A stretch of 64,000 nt of DNA from CBDFHJ01 sp965247635 (GTDB lineage: Bacteria > Chloroflexota > Dehalococcoidia > Lucifugimonadales > Australimonadaceae). Positions 1-7,580 of the stretch are shown one piece after another. The stretch lies in the NCBI GenBank assembly GCA_965247635.1, contig CBDFHJ010000010.1:620001-684000 (forward strand). Reading direction: 5' to 3'. A program made the translations under genes and the position numbers. The stretch's first letter is position 1; the number at the start of each line of letters is the position of its first letter. The notes under the pieces were generated by a model. That model was not told where the DNA came from. It saw only the letters and a list, made by a program, of their open reading frames with translations, and made no database searches.

Positions 1-108
1 AGCCATGAGCGAGTAGCCGTCGGCCGCACCCAGGGCGCCGCCTGTCAGCGCCCGGTCCAGGGTGCGCTGGATGGGCTGAGTGGCGGAAGTTGTGGGGGAT
101 TGGGCCAC
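1..108 (-). CDS. CofG/CofH/MqnE-like radical SAM protein, N-terminal fragment
   Basis: The first 36 codons of a leftward gene run off the left edge. They start at GTG 108, which has a good ribosome binding site (GGAGAGG) 8 nt upstream. The peptide contains LDRALTGGALGAADGYSLM. This resembles the N-terminal helix of FO-synthase and menaquinone radical SAM enzymes (CofG, CofH, MqnC, MqnE), which often begin with an 'LxxALxGxxLSxxEA' pattern before the CxxxCxxC cluster. The diagnostic cysteines lie outside the window, so the call rests on this short stretch. An F420-related role would fit the PPOX genes at 11803 and 45347, but that is inference. Confidence 0.45.
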   Translation of the reverse strand, partial: MAQSPTTSATQPIQRTLDRALTGGALGAADGYSLMA

Positions 109-319
109 GAACCGTTCCTCTCCATCGAGTAAGCGATGGCCCCACGATGACGTGGGGAGTGAGGCACGATGGGCCCCTGCGAAGCGCGACATGATGGTAG
201 CATGGCACCCTCGCCCGAGGCAAGGCGGAAGCGGCGTGACGCTGGGGATAGGCCCACCGTAACCCCGGTCATTGGGCACGGACCCACCGGCCTCCGGCTA
301 GACGTCGCGAGAGGCCTTC

Positions 320-733
320 ATGCTTGCCATGGACCTGAATATCGGACTGCTGGCAAAAACGGGGGTAGTGGCGGCCATGGCGGCGGTCGCTTACCCAACC
401 CTTCGCCTGCTCGACACGTTGGTTGGCGACTGGATAGGGCCGGTCTGGCTCCTTTCGGCCTTTCTCCTACCGTTCTTCCTGGGAATAGCTCTCGGTAACA
501 TGGCCCACGGACTACGCGGGGTTGCGACCGGCGGGGTGGCCGGTATCTTGATAACGATCGCGCCCATCGCGCTCCTTTTGGTGGTGGGTGACGTTTTCGA
601 CGACGGAGTGGACTCGGTGGACGGCCCGCTGCTGACGCTGCTATTCGCGCCGCTGGCGATGGCCATGGGGTCGCTGGCCCTGCCCATGGGCGTGTCGGTA
701 CGCGCGTATCGCCGCCCAGTCGGGCAGGGGTAG
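320..733 (+). CDS. Small integral membrane protein of unknown function
   Basis: This 137-residue protein has about four hydrophobic segments (roughly residues 12-32, 40-60, 68-92 and 103-125), short loops and an acidic patch (DVFDDGVDSVDG) between the third and fourth. No family motif is recognised. GAGAGG lies 5 nt before ATG 320; ATG 329 is an alternative. The gene ends just upstream of the promoter of Rieske oxygenase 1 but is probably transcribed separately. Function is unknown; a membrane location is the only supported statement. Confidence 0.55.
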   Translation: MLAMDLNIGLLAKTGVVAAMAAVAYPTLRLLDTLVGDWIGPVWLLSAFLLPFFLGIALGNMAHGLRGVATGGVAGILITIAPIALLLVVGDVFDDGVDSVDGPLLTLLFAPLAMAMGSLALPMGVSVRAYRRPVGQG

Positions 734-743
734 GGGACCTTGC

Positions 744-772
744 TTGACACTGCGGCGGCCCAAGCGTAGTTT
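744..772 (+). promoter_or_regulatory. Predicted sigma-70 promoter of Rieske oxygenase 1
   Basis: TTGACA (744-749), a 17-nt spacer and TAGTTT (767-772) lie 80 nt before the oxygenase start. The -35 is perfect and the -10 is weak. The leader carries AGGAGG just before ATG 852. Confidence 0.45.
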
Positions 773-851
773 CACCGTAGTTAAGAAGCCCCGTGGGCGT
801 TGCATCCCTTAAAGTACACGTTTTCGCGCTAGCCAGAGCAGGAGGAACGAA

Positions 852-2234
852 ATGGCACTAGAGACCGGGACTTGGAACGGCACGGCGCTGGTTGACCGAG
901 CGCAAGGTCTGGTGAGCCGGGACATCTTCGTGGACGCGGAGCTGTACGAAATCGAGAAGGAGCGGGTGTTCGCCCGCTGCTGGCTCTTCGTGGGGTTCGC
1001 GGACCAAGTCAAGAAGCCGGGCGACTACTTCGTCTCACGCATGGGGGAGGAGTCGGTCATCCTGAGCCGAGACCGCGACAACACGATTCACGTGTTCCTG
1101 AACTCGTGCCGCCACCGAGGAATGAAGGTATGCCGGTACGACGAGGGGAACACGCCGGTGTTCACGTGCCCGTACCACGGGTGGAGCTACGCGGGTGATG
1201 GGTCGCTGGTGGGCGTGCCCCGGTACAAGGACGCGTACCGGGAGGAGCTGGACAAGTCGCAATGGGGACTCGTCGAGGTCGCGCAGTTGGCCAACTTCCA
1301 CGGCGCCATCTGGGCTACGTGGGACCCCACCGCACCGACCTTTGAAGAGTACATCGGCGATAACGAGCCGGGGCAGCGTATGCATCTGAACAAGCCAGAC
1401 GGGAGCGAAGCGGATATCGAGGTGCTCGGGCTGGTCAAGTGGCTGTTCTCGTCCAACTGGAAGTTTGGGGCAGAGAACTTCCTAGGCGACGGCTACCACG
1501 GCATCCCGACCCACCAATCGGTCCAGATCGTGGGCATCAACCCCGGCGGAGGACAGGGCCGGACGCAAGCCAACAATATAAGGGTCCGCGAGATGTCCAA
1601 TAACTTCGACGTTTCGCACCACGGCTCCGGTCAGCTCAGCTTCCGAATAGCACCCGAGGACCTGGAGTATGCGTCAAGCTTCCAGAACCCGATTGTGGAT
1701 GAATACTTCCGCGAGGCCCACATGCGACGCCGGGAAGTATTAGGACTGAACTCCCGGCTGCGGTCGGCGAACGGGAACACCTTCCCCAACGGTACCCAGG
1801 GGACCAACAACAGCATCTGCGTGTGGCACCCCGCCGGGGCCGATTGGACGGAGTGCTGGCGGTGGTACTGGGTGCACCACGACATGCCGCAGGAGGCAAA
1901 AGACGCCTTGCGACACTACTTCATGCGATACGGCGGGCCGGCGGGCCTCACCGAGTCGGACGACATGGAGAATTGGAACTACGCCCACAAGGCCAGCAAG
2001 GGGGTCATCGCGCGGCGCTATCCGTACGACTACTCCTTGGGCCTGAGCCGGGAACAGCATGGCCACTCGCTGTTTGACAAACACGGGCTGCCCCAGGATG
2101 GGGTGCTTACCCCAAAGTCGGGAGGGCAAGGGGACCCGAGCGAGCAGAACCAGCGCGGCGCCTACGACTTTTGGGTGCAGCTGATGCAGGCGGACAGCTG
2201 GGACGACCTGCGTGAGAAAGGGCTGTGGCCCTAG
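852..2234 (+). CDS. Rieske non-heme iron ring-hydroxylating oxygenase, alpha subunit (copy 1)
   Basis: This 460-residue protein has the two halves of an oxygenase alpha subunit. The Rieske [2Fe-2S] ligands are C86 and H88 (CRHRG) and C106 and H109 (CPYHGW). The mononuclear iron site has D213, H216 and H221 (GDGYHGIPTH), with a likely carboxylate ligand in TESDDMENW. Such enzymes insert O2 into aromatic or other substrates using electrons from a ferredoxin or reductase. No beta subunit, ferredoxin or reductase is adjacent, so it probably uses a shared electron chain; the substrate cannot be read. AGGAGG precedes ATG 852. Residues about 64-145 are identical to those of the second oxygenase at 19940-21304. 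Confidence 0.9.
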   Translation: MALETGTWNGTALVDRAQGLVSRDIFVDAELYEIEKERVFARCWLFVGFADQVKKPGDYFVSRMGEESVILSRDRDNTIHVFLNSCRHRGMKVCRYDEGNTPVFTCPYHGWSYAGDGSLVGVPRYKDAYREELDKSQWGLVEVAQLANFHGAIWATWDPTAPTFEEYIGDNEPGQRMHLNKPDGSEADIEVLGLVKWLFSSNWKFGAENFLGDGYHGIPTHQSVQIVGINPGGGQGRTQANNIRVREMSNNFDVSHHGSGQLSFRIAPEDLEYASSFQNPIVDEYFREAHMRRREVLGLNSRLRSANGNTFPNGTQGTNNSICVWHPAGADWTECWRWYWVHHDMPQEAKDALRHYFMRYGGPAGLTESDDMENWNYAHKASKGVIARRYPYDYSLGLSREQHGHSLFDKHGLPQDGVLTPKSGGQGDPSEQNQRGAYDFWVQLMQADSWDDLREKGLWP

Positions 2235-2308
2235 CCTAGCCGAGGGGTCCAGGGCGACGGCAGATCGCTCATGGGTTCAGCAGTATGCTGCACACATGCG
2301 GCTAGAGA

Positions 2309-3697
2309 TTAACGTAGATTTTTCCTCAAAACTTCTAGCACCGAATAATAGGCCGGTTTAGGTTCATGGTTTTCATCGTACATACATGCGGCTGAATAGC
2401 CAAGGAACCCATCTGGCAGGTTAGGCCAGTGGTATTTATTGTATGTAATCCACGAGTATTTATCGGATTGCCCCCAGACACTGATACTTCTAGAACTATC
2501 TGATTTGAGGACCGCTTCCATAACTATGGCATAGACCTCTGCTTGCGTCTCTAACTTCTCCTGAGTTATCGGTTCCTCAATCTTAACATCCAACTCCGTA
2601 ATCAAAACATCTAATCCCAAATCGCCATAGAGGTCAAAGTTAGCCACTATTTTGTCTACAGTAGGTTCGGTTTCCCAGGAATACTCTGGTATTGTAAGAT
2701 GAAATTCAAAGCCTACCGCATCGATAGGTACTCCCGTATCAACTAGTCCCTTAACCAAATTGTAAAAGTCCTCTTCTGCCGTTCCAAAGACCTTCTGTCC
2801 TACATAATCCACGCCTACTTCGTTCAGAATCAAAACCGCGTTTGGCGCTACGTCCCTTGCCTTCCGAAAGGCTAGTTCAATATAGTCCTCACTGATTCTG
2901 TCTTTCCAAACACTATTTTTCAACCCTCCTTCTGAACCCCACCAGATCGGTTCATTTACCACTACCCATTCATCTATTCTATCGTTATAACGGCCCATCA
3001 CGGTTTCAAAATAGCCGTACAGAATGACAATCATCTCTTCTCTGTTAAAGTCTCCGTCATGTATCCAGGCTGGAGTTGGATGCCAATCTTCACTGATTGT
3101 TTTACCTTCCCGAGGATCTGTGCCCATTACCAATGGATGAAAACGAATCTTCATGTCGTTAGATTCAGCAAATTCAACTACTCTATCGGCATATGATAAT
3201 TCCCACCCATCCTCTGATGGTAGGATATTAACCATATTGGTATTATTAGTTACTAAGAGATTAAATTGTTGAGCTATTACCTCTTTGTAAGCAGTATCAC
3301 TCCATGCTGAACCATGCCGTGTTGACTGTATCCAAAATTCAGCTAACGTTCCCCAATCTACGTCCAGGTCTCTGGCATACGCCCTTACAGTGCCTTCCTC
3401 TACCATGAACGGTGTTGGAGTTGGAGTCGGCGTAGGTGGACGTGTGGAGGTAGGCGTAGGGCTCGGAGTAGGTGGAGGCGTTGGGCTCTGAGTTGGTGGC
3501 GGCGTTTGTGTTGGAGTTGGCACAACAGAGGTAGGTGTTGGTGAAGGCGTGGGCGCGGGCGTAACGGTGGGAGTCGGCGTGGAGGTTGGGGACAGGGTAG
3601 GCACCGCCGTAGGTGTTGGCGTGGGCTCCGGTCCTGAGCACGCTAGCGCCAGGGCCGCCAGCACAACAAGCCCAACTAAAAGAGCCCAGGCCTTCAA
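2309..3697 (-). CDS. Secreted lipoprotein, GH10 endo-beta-1,4-xylanase-like glycoside hydrolase
   Basis: The gene starts at TTG 3697 behind AGGAGG. Residues 1-20 form a lipoprotein signal peptide with lipobox LALAC (C20). Residues 23-97 are a Pro/Thr-rich linker, and the rest is a GH10-type TIM barrel. E249 in VVVNEP fits the acid/base and E368 in LITELD the nucleophile. GH10 enzymes cleave xylan or related beta-glycans, so the product is probably anchored outside the cell membrane. The usual HTLVWH segment appears as FHPLVMG, so substrate range is uncertain. The catalytic part is visibly richer in A/T than its neighbours and stands alone, which suggests horizontal acquisition. Confidence 0.85.
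   Translation of the reverse strand: MKAWALLVGLVVLAALALACSGPEPTPTPTAVPTLSPTSTPTPTVTPAPTPSPTPTSVVPTPTQTPPPTQSPTPPPTPSPTPTSTRPPTPTPTPTPFMVEEGTVRAYARDLDVDWGTLAEFWIQSTRHGSAWSDTAYKEVIAQQFNLLVTNNTNMVNILPSEDGWELSYADRVVEFAESNDMKIRFHPLVMGTDPREGKTISEDWHPTPAWIHDGDFNREEMIVILYGYFETVMGRYNDRIDEWVVVNEPIWWGSEGGLKNSVWKDRISEDYIELAFRKARDVAPNAVLILNEVGVDYVGQKVFGTAEEDFYNLVKGLVDTGVPIDAVGFEFHLTIPEYSWETEPTVDKIVANFDLYGDLGLDVLITELDVKIEEPITQEKLETQAEVYAIVMEAVLKSDSSRSISVWGQSDKYSWITYNKYHWPNLPDGFLGYSAACMYDENHEPKPAYYSVLEVLRKNLR
3400..3630 (-). repeat. Low-complexity Thr-Pro linker-coding repeat
   Basis: Irregular GGxGTxGGxGT-type hexamers encode the PTPTP-like linker of the GH10 lipoprotein. It is a coding low-complexity tract, not a CRISPR array, and lengths may vary between strains. 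Confidence 0.7.
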
Positions 3698-3854
3698 CTC
3701 GCACCTCCTGTAGCTAACTACGCCCAGACAGGTCCCACGCGCGGCACTGCCACGACTTTAAGGGTAGAACACCTCAGCGGAAGCGAGTGGCGTATCCGCG
3801 TCCAGGCCCCCAATTACCGGGATGGAATCGTCTTGGAGGAGTGCGGTTGGGTGG

Positions 3855-3928
3855 TGGCGCATACGGGATTCGAACCCGTGATCCCCGCCTTGAGAGGGCG
3901 GTGTCCTTGGCCACTAGACGAATGCGCC
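3855..3928 (-). tRNA. tRNA-Glu (anticodon CTC)
   Basis: Read on the minus strand, a 7-bp acceptor stem (GGCGCAT/ATGCGCC) is followed by a D-arm containing AGTGGCCAAGGAC, a CCGCC/GGCGG anticodon stem with loop CTCTCAA (anticodon CTC, reading GAG), and a T-arm ACGGG-TTCGAAT-CCCGT. The discriminator base is A, and CC follows at the 3' end, so part of the CCA appears to be encoded. It lies between the GH10 gene and the deacetylase. No duplicated 3' end was seen near the prophage, so there is no evidence it served as its attachment site. Confidence 0.95.
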
Positions 3929-4039
3929 ACGCAAACAGGCCGTGGCCAGGCCGTTAGCCAGTATAGCCGATGGTCATGTGGTGGGCAAAGAGACGGGCCC
4001 ATCTGGTAACCTACCGAGCAATCTCCAGAGGAGGACCTC

Positions 4040-4752
4040 TTGGGTCGCAAGTGCATCCTCGGCGTCTTCGCCCACCCCGACGACGAGACCTCCGGCGCCG
4101 GCGGGACCTTTACCCGCTCCACTCGAGAGGGTGTCGACACCCACGTCATCATAGCGACGCGGGGTGAGCTCGGCACGCTGGGCACTGGCGGCGCCACCTA
4201 CTCCCGCGATGAGCTGCCGTCCGTCCGTGAGGCGGAGCTTCGTGCCGTGCCCCAGCTCTACGGTGCCCACCCGCCGATGTTCTTAGGCTACCGCGACCAG
4301 GAGTCAAAGACGCCGACTTCGAGGAGCTGGTGACGAAGGTCAAGGACGTCATGGACCGGGTGCGGCCAGACGTGGTCATCACCTTCGGTCCGCTGGGCAC
4401 CTCCCGTCACGACGACCACATCGCGGTCCACCTGGCCACGGTAGCGGCTTTTCATCGCTACCGTGCCTCCGCGGAAAGCGAGCCGCGTCTGCTCTACGTC
4501 GCCCTACCAAAAGAGGTTGCCGACCAGTTCGAGATGGACATCGACGGCCCCGAGACCCAGCCCACCCACTACCTGGACCTCAACGAGGAGTGGCCGACCA
4601 AGGTGGCGGCGCTACGCCTGTATCGGTCACAGGAGGACGCCCAGGAGCTGGCGGAGATCTTCCAGCAAGCCCCCTGGCGCCAGGAGGCCTTCCATCAAGC
4701 GTACCCGCCGCTGCCCGAAGGGTACACCGCCACCAGCCTCTGGCCTTCGTAG
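4040..4752 (+). pseudogene. LmbE/PIG-L family N-deacetylase, frameshifted
   Basis: Start TTG 4040 follows AGAGGAGGA. The first reading frame gives VFAHPDDETSGAGGT, with the zinc-binding HPDD motif, up to FLGYRDQ. The next frame continues directly as GVKDADFEELVTKVKD and carries the family's second zinc-site region (SRHDDH, about residue 120). One base is missing beside 4300-4301. Restored, the protein would be about 237 residues, close to the intact paralog at 37297. PIG-L enzymes remove acetyl groups from GlcNAc-type glycosides. Either the gene is broken or a base was lost in assembly; GTG 4330 could in principle restart translation. Confidence 0.8.
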
Positions 4753-4757
4753 ACGAT

Positions 4758-4909
4758 GTGAGAGACCTTTCTCGCGAGAAAGGTCTCTCACGCTCTCCCA
4801 AAGAGCGCTATGCGTGAAGTAACAGGGGGCCCAAAGGCCCCCTGTTACTTCACATACAGAGTTTTCTGGAAGGGCCTGGGAAACCCTCTTTGCGAAAGAG
4901 GTTTCCCAG
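4758..4909 (+). repeat. Three consecutive palindromes/hairpins
   Basis: 4758-4791 is a perfect 34-bp palindrome centred on CGCG. 4814-4853 is a perfect 18-bp inverted repeat around a CAAA loop. 4876-4909 is a 15-bp stem with one bulged C and a GCG loop. They fill the gap between the deacetylase stop and the solo IS end. None has a clear T-tract, so simple termination does not explain all three. Confidence 0.85.
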
Positions 4910-4912
4910 ATT

Positions 4913-5008
4913 GAGGTATCTTCAAAAAGTGTGTAAACAGTCAGGCGGTGTACCCTCTCTCTGAACAACACGGGCTCGAGGCCCAAGAGAGGAGATAGAC
5001 CGCCCATG
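4913..5008 (+). mobile_element. Solo 96-bp end of the IS256-family element
   Basis: This stretch matches the reverse complement of 48102-48197, the transposase-start side of the intact element, base for base. It begins with the same terminal GAGGT, contains GTGTGTAAAC and ends exactly at the transposase ATG (5006-5008). Beyond the ATG the sequence is unrelated. It is a truncated insertion or a cut-down relic of the same IS. Confidence 0.9.
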
Positions 5009-5133
5009 CGGAGCGAAGGATCTCTCAGGGAGCGACCCTTCGTCAGCGCTCACGGTCCTGGCGTGGGCTTGAACCAGCTTTGCCACAGAGGGCGTACGGG
5101 ACCCCGCACGTAAGTGGCCCGACCCGTCGGGCC
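5009..5133. other. Gap between IS end and capsid gene, with hairpin at the capsid stop
   Basis: There is no gene here. GGAGCGAAGGATCTCTC at 5010 resembles half of the dispersed element at 6448 and 7338. A hairpin at 5116-5133 (GGCCCGAC-CC-GTCGGGCC) abuts the capsid stop codon. It lacks a T-tract on the minus strand, so terminator function is uncertain. Confidence 0.4.
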
Positions 5134-6410
5134 TAGACGCCTGTGATGTCGTATTGCAGCGCCGTGTGGGTCACCGTGCCACGGGTGCCTGTCCGCTCGG
5201 CGAATGCCACCCGCATGCTGACCACCATGACGTTCTGGCGCTTCTGGATGTTCCGATCCGTCTCGATGAGCAGCTCGCGCTTGAACCCCTTGCGCCACTG
5301 GGTCCGATTCACGATGAGCAGCCGCCCCGTGTTGGTGGCGTTGCCGTCCGTGTCCGCCAGGGCCAGCTGCTCCGAGACGATCACCGGCACGCCCTCCACG
5401 GCCCCAAGCTGTCCGGTGAGCAGCGTGGCGTTCGGCCCCAGCTTGTCGATGGTCCTGAACTCGGCGATGGACTGGGCACGGATAAAGGTGTTCACGTCGG
5501 TGATGAAGGCCAGCTCCGACGGCCGGACGCCGTACTTGCCCAGCTTCGCCCGGATCACATTGAACATGTCGTCGGAGACGGCCGCGTTGTGGTCGTTGGC
5601 CTGGCTGGCGTTGTCCACCAGCGGCAGGTGCACCATGCCGTCAAACCCGACCAGGTAGTGGGCGGAGCCTGCCGTCGTGGTGGTGAGCGTGGAACCGTCG
5701 TAGTTGACGTTCCCGGTGGTCGACGTGTCGGCGTTCAGGACGACGTCGTCCAGCACCTGGGCGGTGTTGCGCAGCAGCGTTCCGCGGACCTCCGCCATCA
5801 TCGCCACCACCGCATCCTCGTCCAGCTCGTAGGCCGTCAGGGTCTGCTTGGCCGTGGTTACATCGGTGCTGGTGGTGGCCAGGTTGGCCGTGCCGGGATA
5901 CCAGTTCACGTCACCCAACTGCAGGGGAACGTCGAAAGGGTTGGTGGGCATGTTCACTGTCTCGAACAGCGCCGCCACCGCCGCCTCTATATTGATGTCG
6001 CTCCAAAGCTGCCTCGCCTCCTCCGTGGGGACCAGCTCCACGCCGGCCCCAGCGGTGGTGGAGTCCATGGCCTTGGTCACGCTCTCCTCCCACGCTTGCA
6101 GCGCCCGAGGGTCGTAGTCCTGGGGCCGCGTCTTCTGCGCCTGCATGAGGCTCCGCATGATGGCCAGGTCCACCAGGTCGAACCCGTCCAGCTTCCCGCC
6201 GCGCACCCGGACGCGGTCGTTGGAGTTCCTGGACACGAGCGTCTCCCGTTGCTGACGCCGCTGGTCCTCCAGCAGCGTCAGCACTTGGCCCGCCAGCCGC
6301 TCCTGCTCCTGGCGCACCATGTCCATGTCCTTGCGGACCGGGTCGAACCGCTCCTGGACGAAGGCCTGCGTAGCCGCGATCTCCCGCTTGATCTCGTCGA
6401 TACCTGACAT
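5133..6410 (-). CDS. HK97-family phage major capsid protein
   Basis: This 425-residue protein has a charged, probably coiled-coil N-terminus (about residues 1-60, IDEIKREIAATQAF...VRQEQERLAG) of the kind removed as the delta/scaffold domain. It is followed by an HK97-type shell domain with ATMAEV-like helix signals (AVVAMMAEVRGTLLRNTAQ) and a PSELAFI...GPNATLLTGQ segment. It would form the icosahedral head after cleavage by the adjacent protease. The frame is intact. The next structural genes expected (head-tail connector, tail) are absent to the left, where an IS end lies instead. Confidence 0.85.
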   Translation of the reverse strand: MSGIDEIKREIAATQAFVQERFDPVRKDMDMVRQEQERLAGQVLTLLEDQRRQQRETLVSRNSNDRVRVRGGKLDGFDLVDLAIMRSLMQAQKTRPQDYDPRALQAWEESVTKAMDSTTAGAGVELVPTEEARQLWSDINIEAAVAALFETVNMPTNPFDVPLQLGDVNWYPGTANLATTSTDVTTAKQTLTAYELDEDAVVAMMAEVRGTLLRNTAQVLDDVVLNADTSTTGNVNYDGSTLTTTTAGSAHYLVGFDGMVHLPLVDNASQANDHNAAVSDDMFNVIRAKLGKYGVRPSELAFITDVNTFIRAQSIAEFRTIDKLGPNATLLTGQLGAVEGVPVIVSEQLALADTDGNATNTGRLLIVNRTQWRKGFKRELLIETDRNIQKRQNVMVVSMRVAFAERTGTRGTVTHTALQYDITGV

Positions 6411-6447
6411 TGCTCCTCCTTCTGATTCGTCGTTCTGAGTCCCGACC

Positions 6448-6530
6448 TGCCGGAATGAAGGACCTCTCGAGTGAGAGACCGTTCGTCGTCCGGCAAGATG
6501 GACTCCTCAGGGTGACAACGCTGCTCACCC
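6448..6530. repeat. Dispersed imperfect palindromic element (copy between capsid and protease)
   Basis: The sequence runs from GGAATGAAGGACCTCTC through GAGAGACCGTTCGTC to CTCAGGGTGAC. A related arrangement occurs at 7338-7422 and partly at 5010-5045. It resembles the GAAGGATCTC...CTCAGGGTGAC-type intergenic repeats often seen in bacterial genomes. It occupies the gap between two phage genes. Confidence 0.4.
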
Positions 6531-6548
6531 TCAGCCCATTTCCCTGGC

Positions 6549-7283
6549 TTAGTGCAAGCTATCTCGTAGCTGACGCAGGGCTCCTGTCACCTGCCTGACC
6601 TGCTCCGAGTCAAAGGCCTCATGGGCATCCGGGCCAGCTGGTCTCCGCGCTTCTGACGAGGCCTTTCCCGACGCGTCCAGCGGCCACTCGAAGGTGAACA
6701 GCGAACGCAGCCTGGGCGTCGCCAGCCCAGCTTGGAGCGCCTTGGACAAAGCCTGCGGATTGGCCGGCACCGGCACCGCGCTTACCTCCAGCAGCTCCTG
6801 TTTGGTGAACTCAACCCCGTCCACCGCGCCGTTGGCGCCCTTCCGGAAGGTGAACGCCTTGGCGCGAAAGCCAACGCTCACCGCGCGTAGGAACCGCTGT
6901 CTGTACAGCGTCTCCACCTCGCGGGCGAACTCGGTAGGGGCGAACACCACGCTGCTCAGCAGCCGTGAACCCTCTACACCAACCCACACGCTCCTGCCCA
7001 CCGGCGTCCGCGTGTAGTCGTGGGCCCACAGGAACACCGGGTTGTGGCGGTACTCCTCCAGCTCCCAGCCGTCCGCCTTGATGACGTCGCCCAGCCGGTC
7101 TTCCGACTCGTCGGACACCACGAACGTCACCGGCCCCTCGTCCAGCGGCGCGCGGATGCCGTCCACCGCGAACTTGCTGACCAACGGCGCGTCGGCCAGG
7201 CCGTGGCGATACGCCTCCAACGACTCCATCAGCCGCTCGCGCTCCCACCGTTCTCGCTCCGTCATCAGCTCCATCACCGTCAT
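6549..7283 (-). CDS. HK97-family prohead protease (peptidase S78)
   Basis: This 244-residue protein opens its core with FVVSDESEDRLGDVIKADGW and carries the expected His in FLWAHDY and the catalytic Ser in RAVSVGF, followed by SAVPVPANP, a hallmark of S78 proteases. It cleaves scaffold and capsid N-termini during head maturation, matching the capsid gene directly downstream. The C-terminal 60 residues are less conserved and highly charged. The frame is complete. It is separated from the portal gene by about 300 bp holding a promoter-like sequence and a terminator. Confidence 0.85.
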   Translation of the reverse strand: MTVMELMTERERWERERLMESLEAYRHGLADAPLVSKFAVDGIRAPLDEGPVTFVVSDESEDRLGDVIKADGWELEEYRHNPVFLWAHDYTRTPVGRSVWVGVEGSRLLSSVVFAPTEFAREVETLYRQRFLRAVSVGFRAKAFTFRKGANGAVDGVEFTKQELLEVSAVPVPANPQALSKALQAGLATPRLRSLFTFEWPLDASGKASSEARRPAGPDAHEAFDSEQVRQVTGALRQLRDSLH

Positions 7284-7337
7284 GCGCTCTGCTCCTATCG
7301 TCCCGTCCCGTCATCCCGGCCCCGGTTAGCTCCCACC

Positions 7338-7422
7338 CTGTCATTCCGAGTCCGCCCCAGGCGGGCGAGGAATCTCGTACCGAGAAGCCGTTCGCCTGGA
7401 CGTTCCCCTCAGGGTGGGGGGA
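7338..7422. repeat. Dispersed imperfect palindromic element (copy between protease and portal)
   Basis: The stretch from TGTCATTCCGAGTCCGCC through GAGGAATCTCGTACCGAG to CCCCTCAGGGTGG resembles the element at 6448-6530. The assignment to one repeat family is by eye. Confidence 0.4.
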
Positions 7423-7428
7423 AAGAAA

Positions 7429-7468
7429 AAGCCCCCGGCTCCGTCCCTTTCGAGACTGCCGGGGGCTT
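7429..7468 (-). terminator. Rho-independent terminator between portal and protease
   Basis: On the minus strand an 11-bp GC-rich stem (AAGCCCCCGGC/GCCGGGGGCTT) is followed by TTTTTCTTT. It lies downstream of the portal gene and also about 55 nt downstream of the promoter-like sequence at 7521-7548. It may therefore end the terminase-portal transcript or attenuate the protease-capsid one. Confidence 0.8.
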
Positions 7469-7520
7469 ATCCACCCGATTTCTGGGTCCGTATGTCGCTG
7501 TGTAGTTGTGCTCTGCTGAC

Positions 7521-7563
7521 TACTCTAGAACATTTGTGTCATTTTGTCAACAGGCATTTGTTC
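7521..7563 (-). promoter_or_regulatory. Predicted promoter with overlapping GAAC/GTTC half-sites
   Basis: On the minus strand TTGACA (7543-7548), a 17-nt spacer and TAGAGT lie upstream of the protease and capsid genes. GAACAAATG sits just upstream, and ACACAAATGTTC fills the spacer. The same words form the dyad at 10495-10506, so a phage repressor or LexA could act at both places. Confidence 0.4.
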
Positions 7564-7580
7564 GGAAATGACAGGACCAC

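Noticed and set aside
3400..3630. Repetitive tract that looks like a CRISPR or tandem array
   Set aside because: The units are irregular hexamers coding for a Thr/Pro linker; there are no constant repeats with unique spacers.
3855..3928. tRNA-Glu as the attachment site of the prophage
   Set aside because: No copy of the tRNA 3' end was found on the far side near 11670, and an LmbE gene and an IS end lie between.
5154..6407. 417-codon open frame antisense to the capsid gene
   Set aside because: It mirrors the capsid codons, has no ribosome site and shows low-complexity His/Arg/Val-rich composition typical of GC-rich shadow frames.
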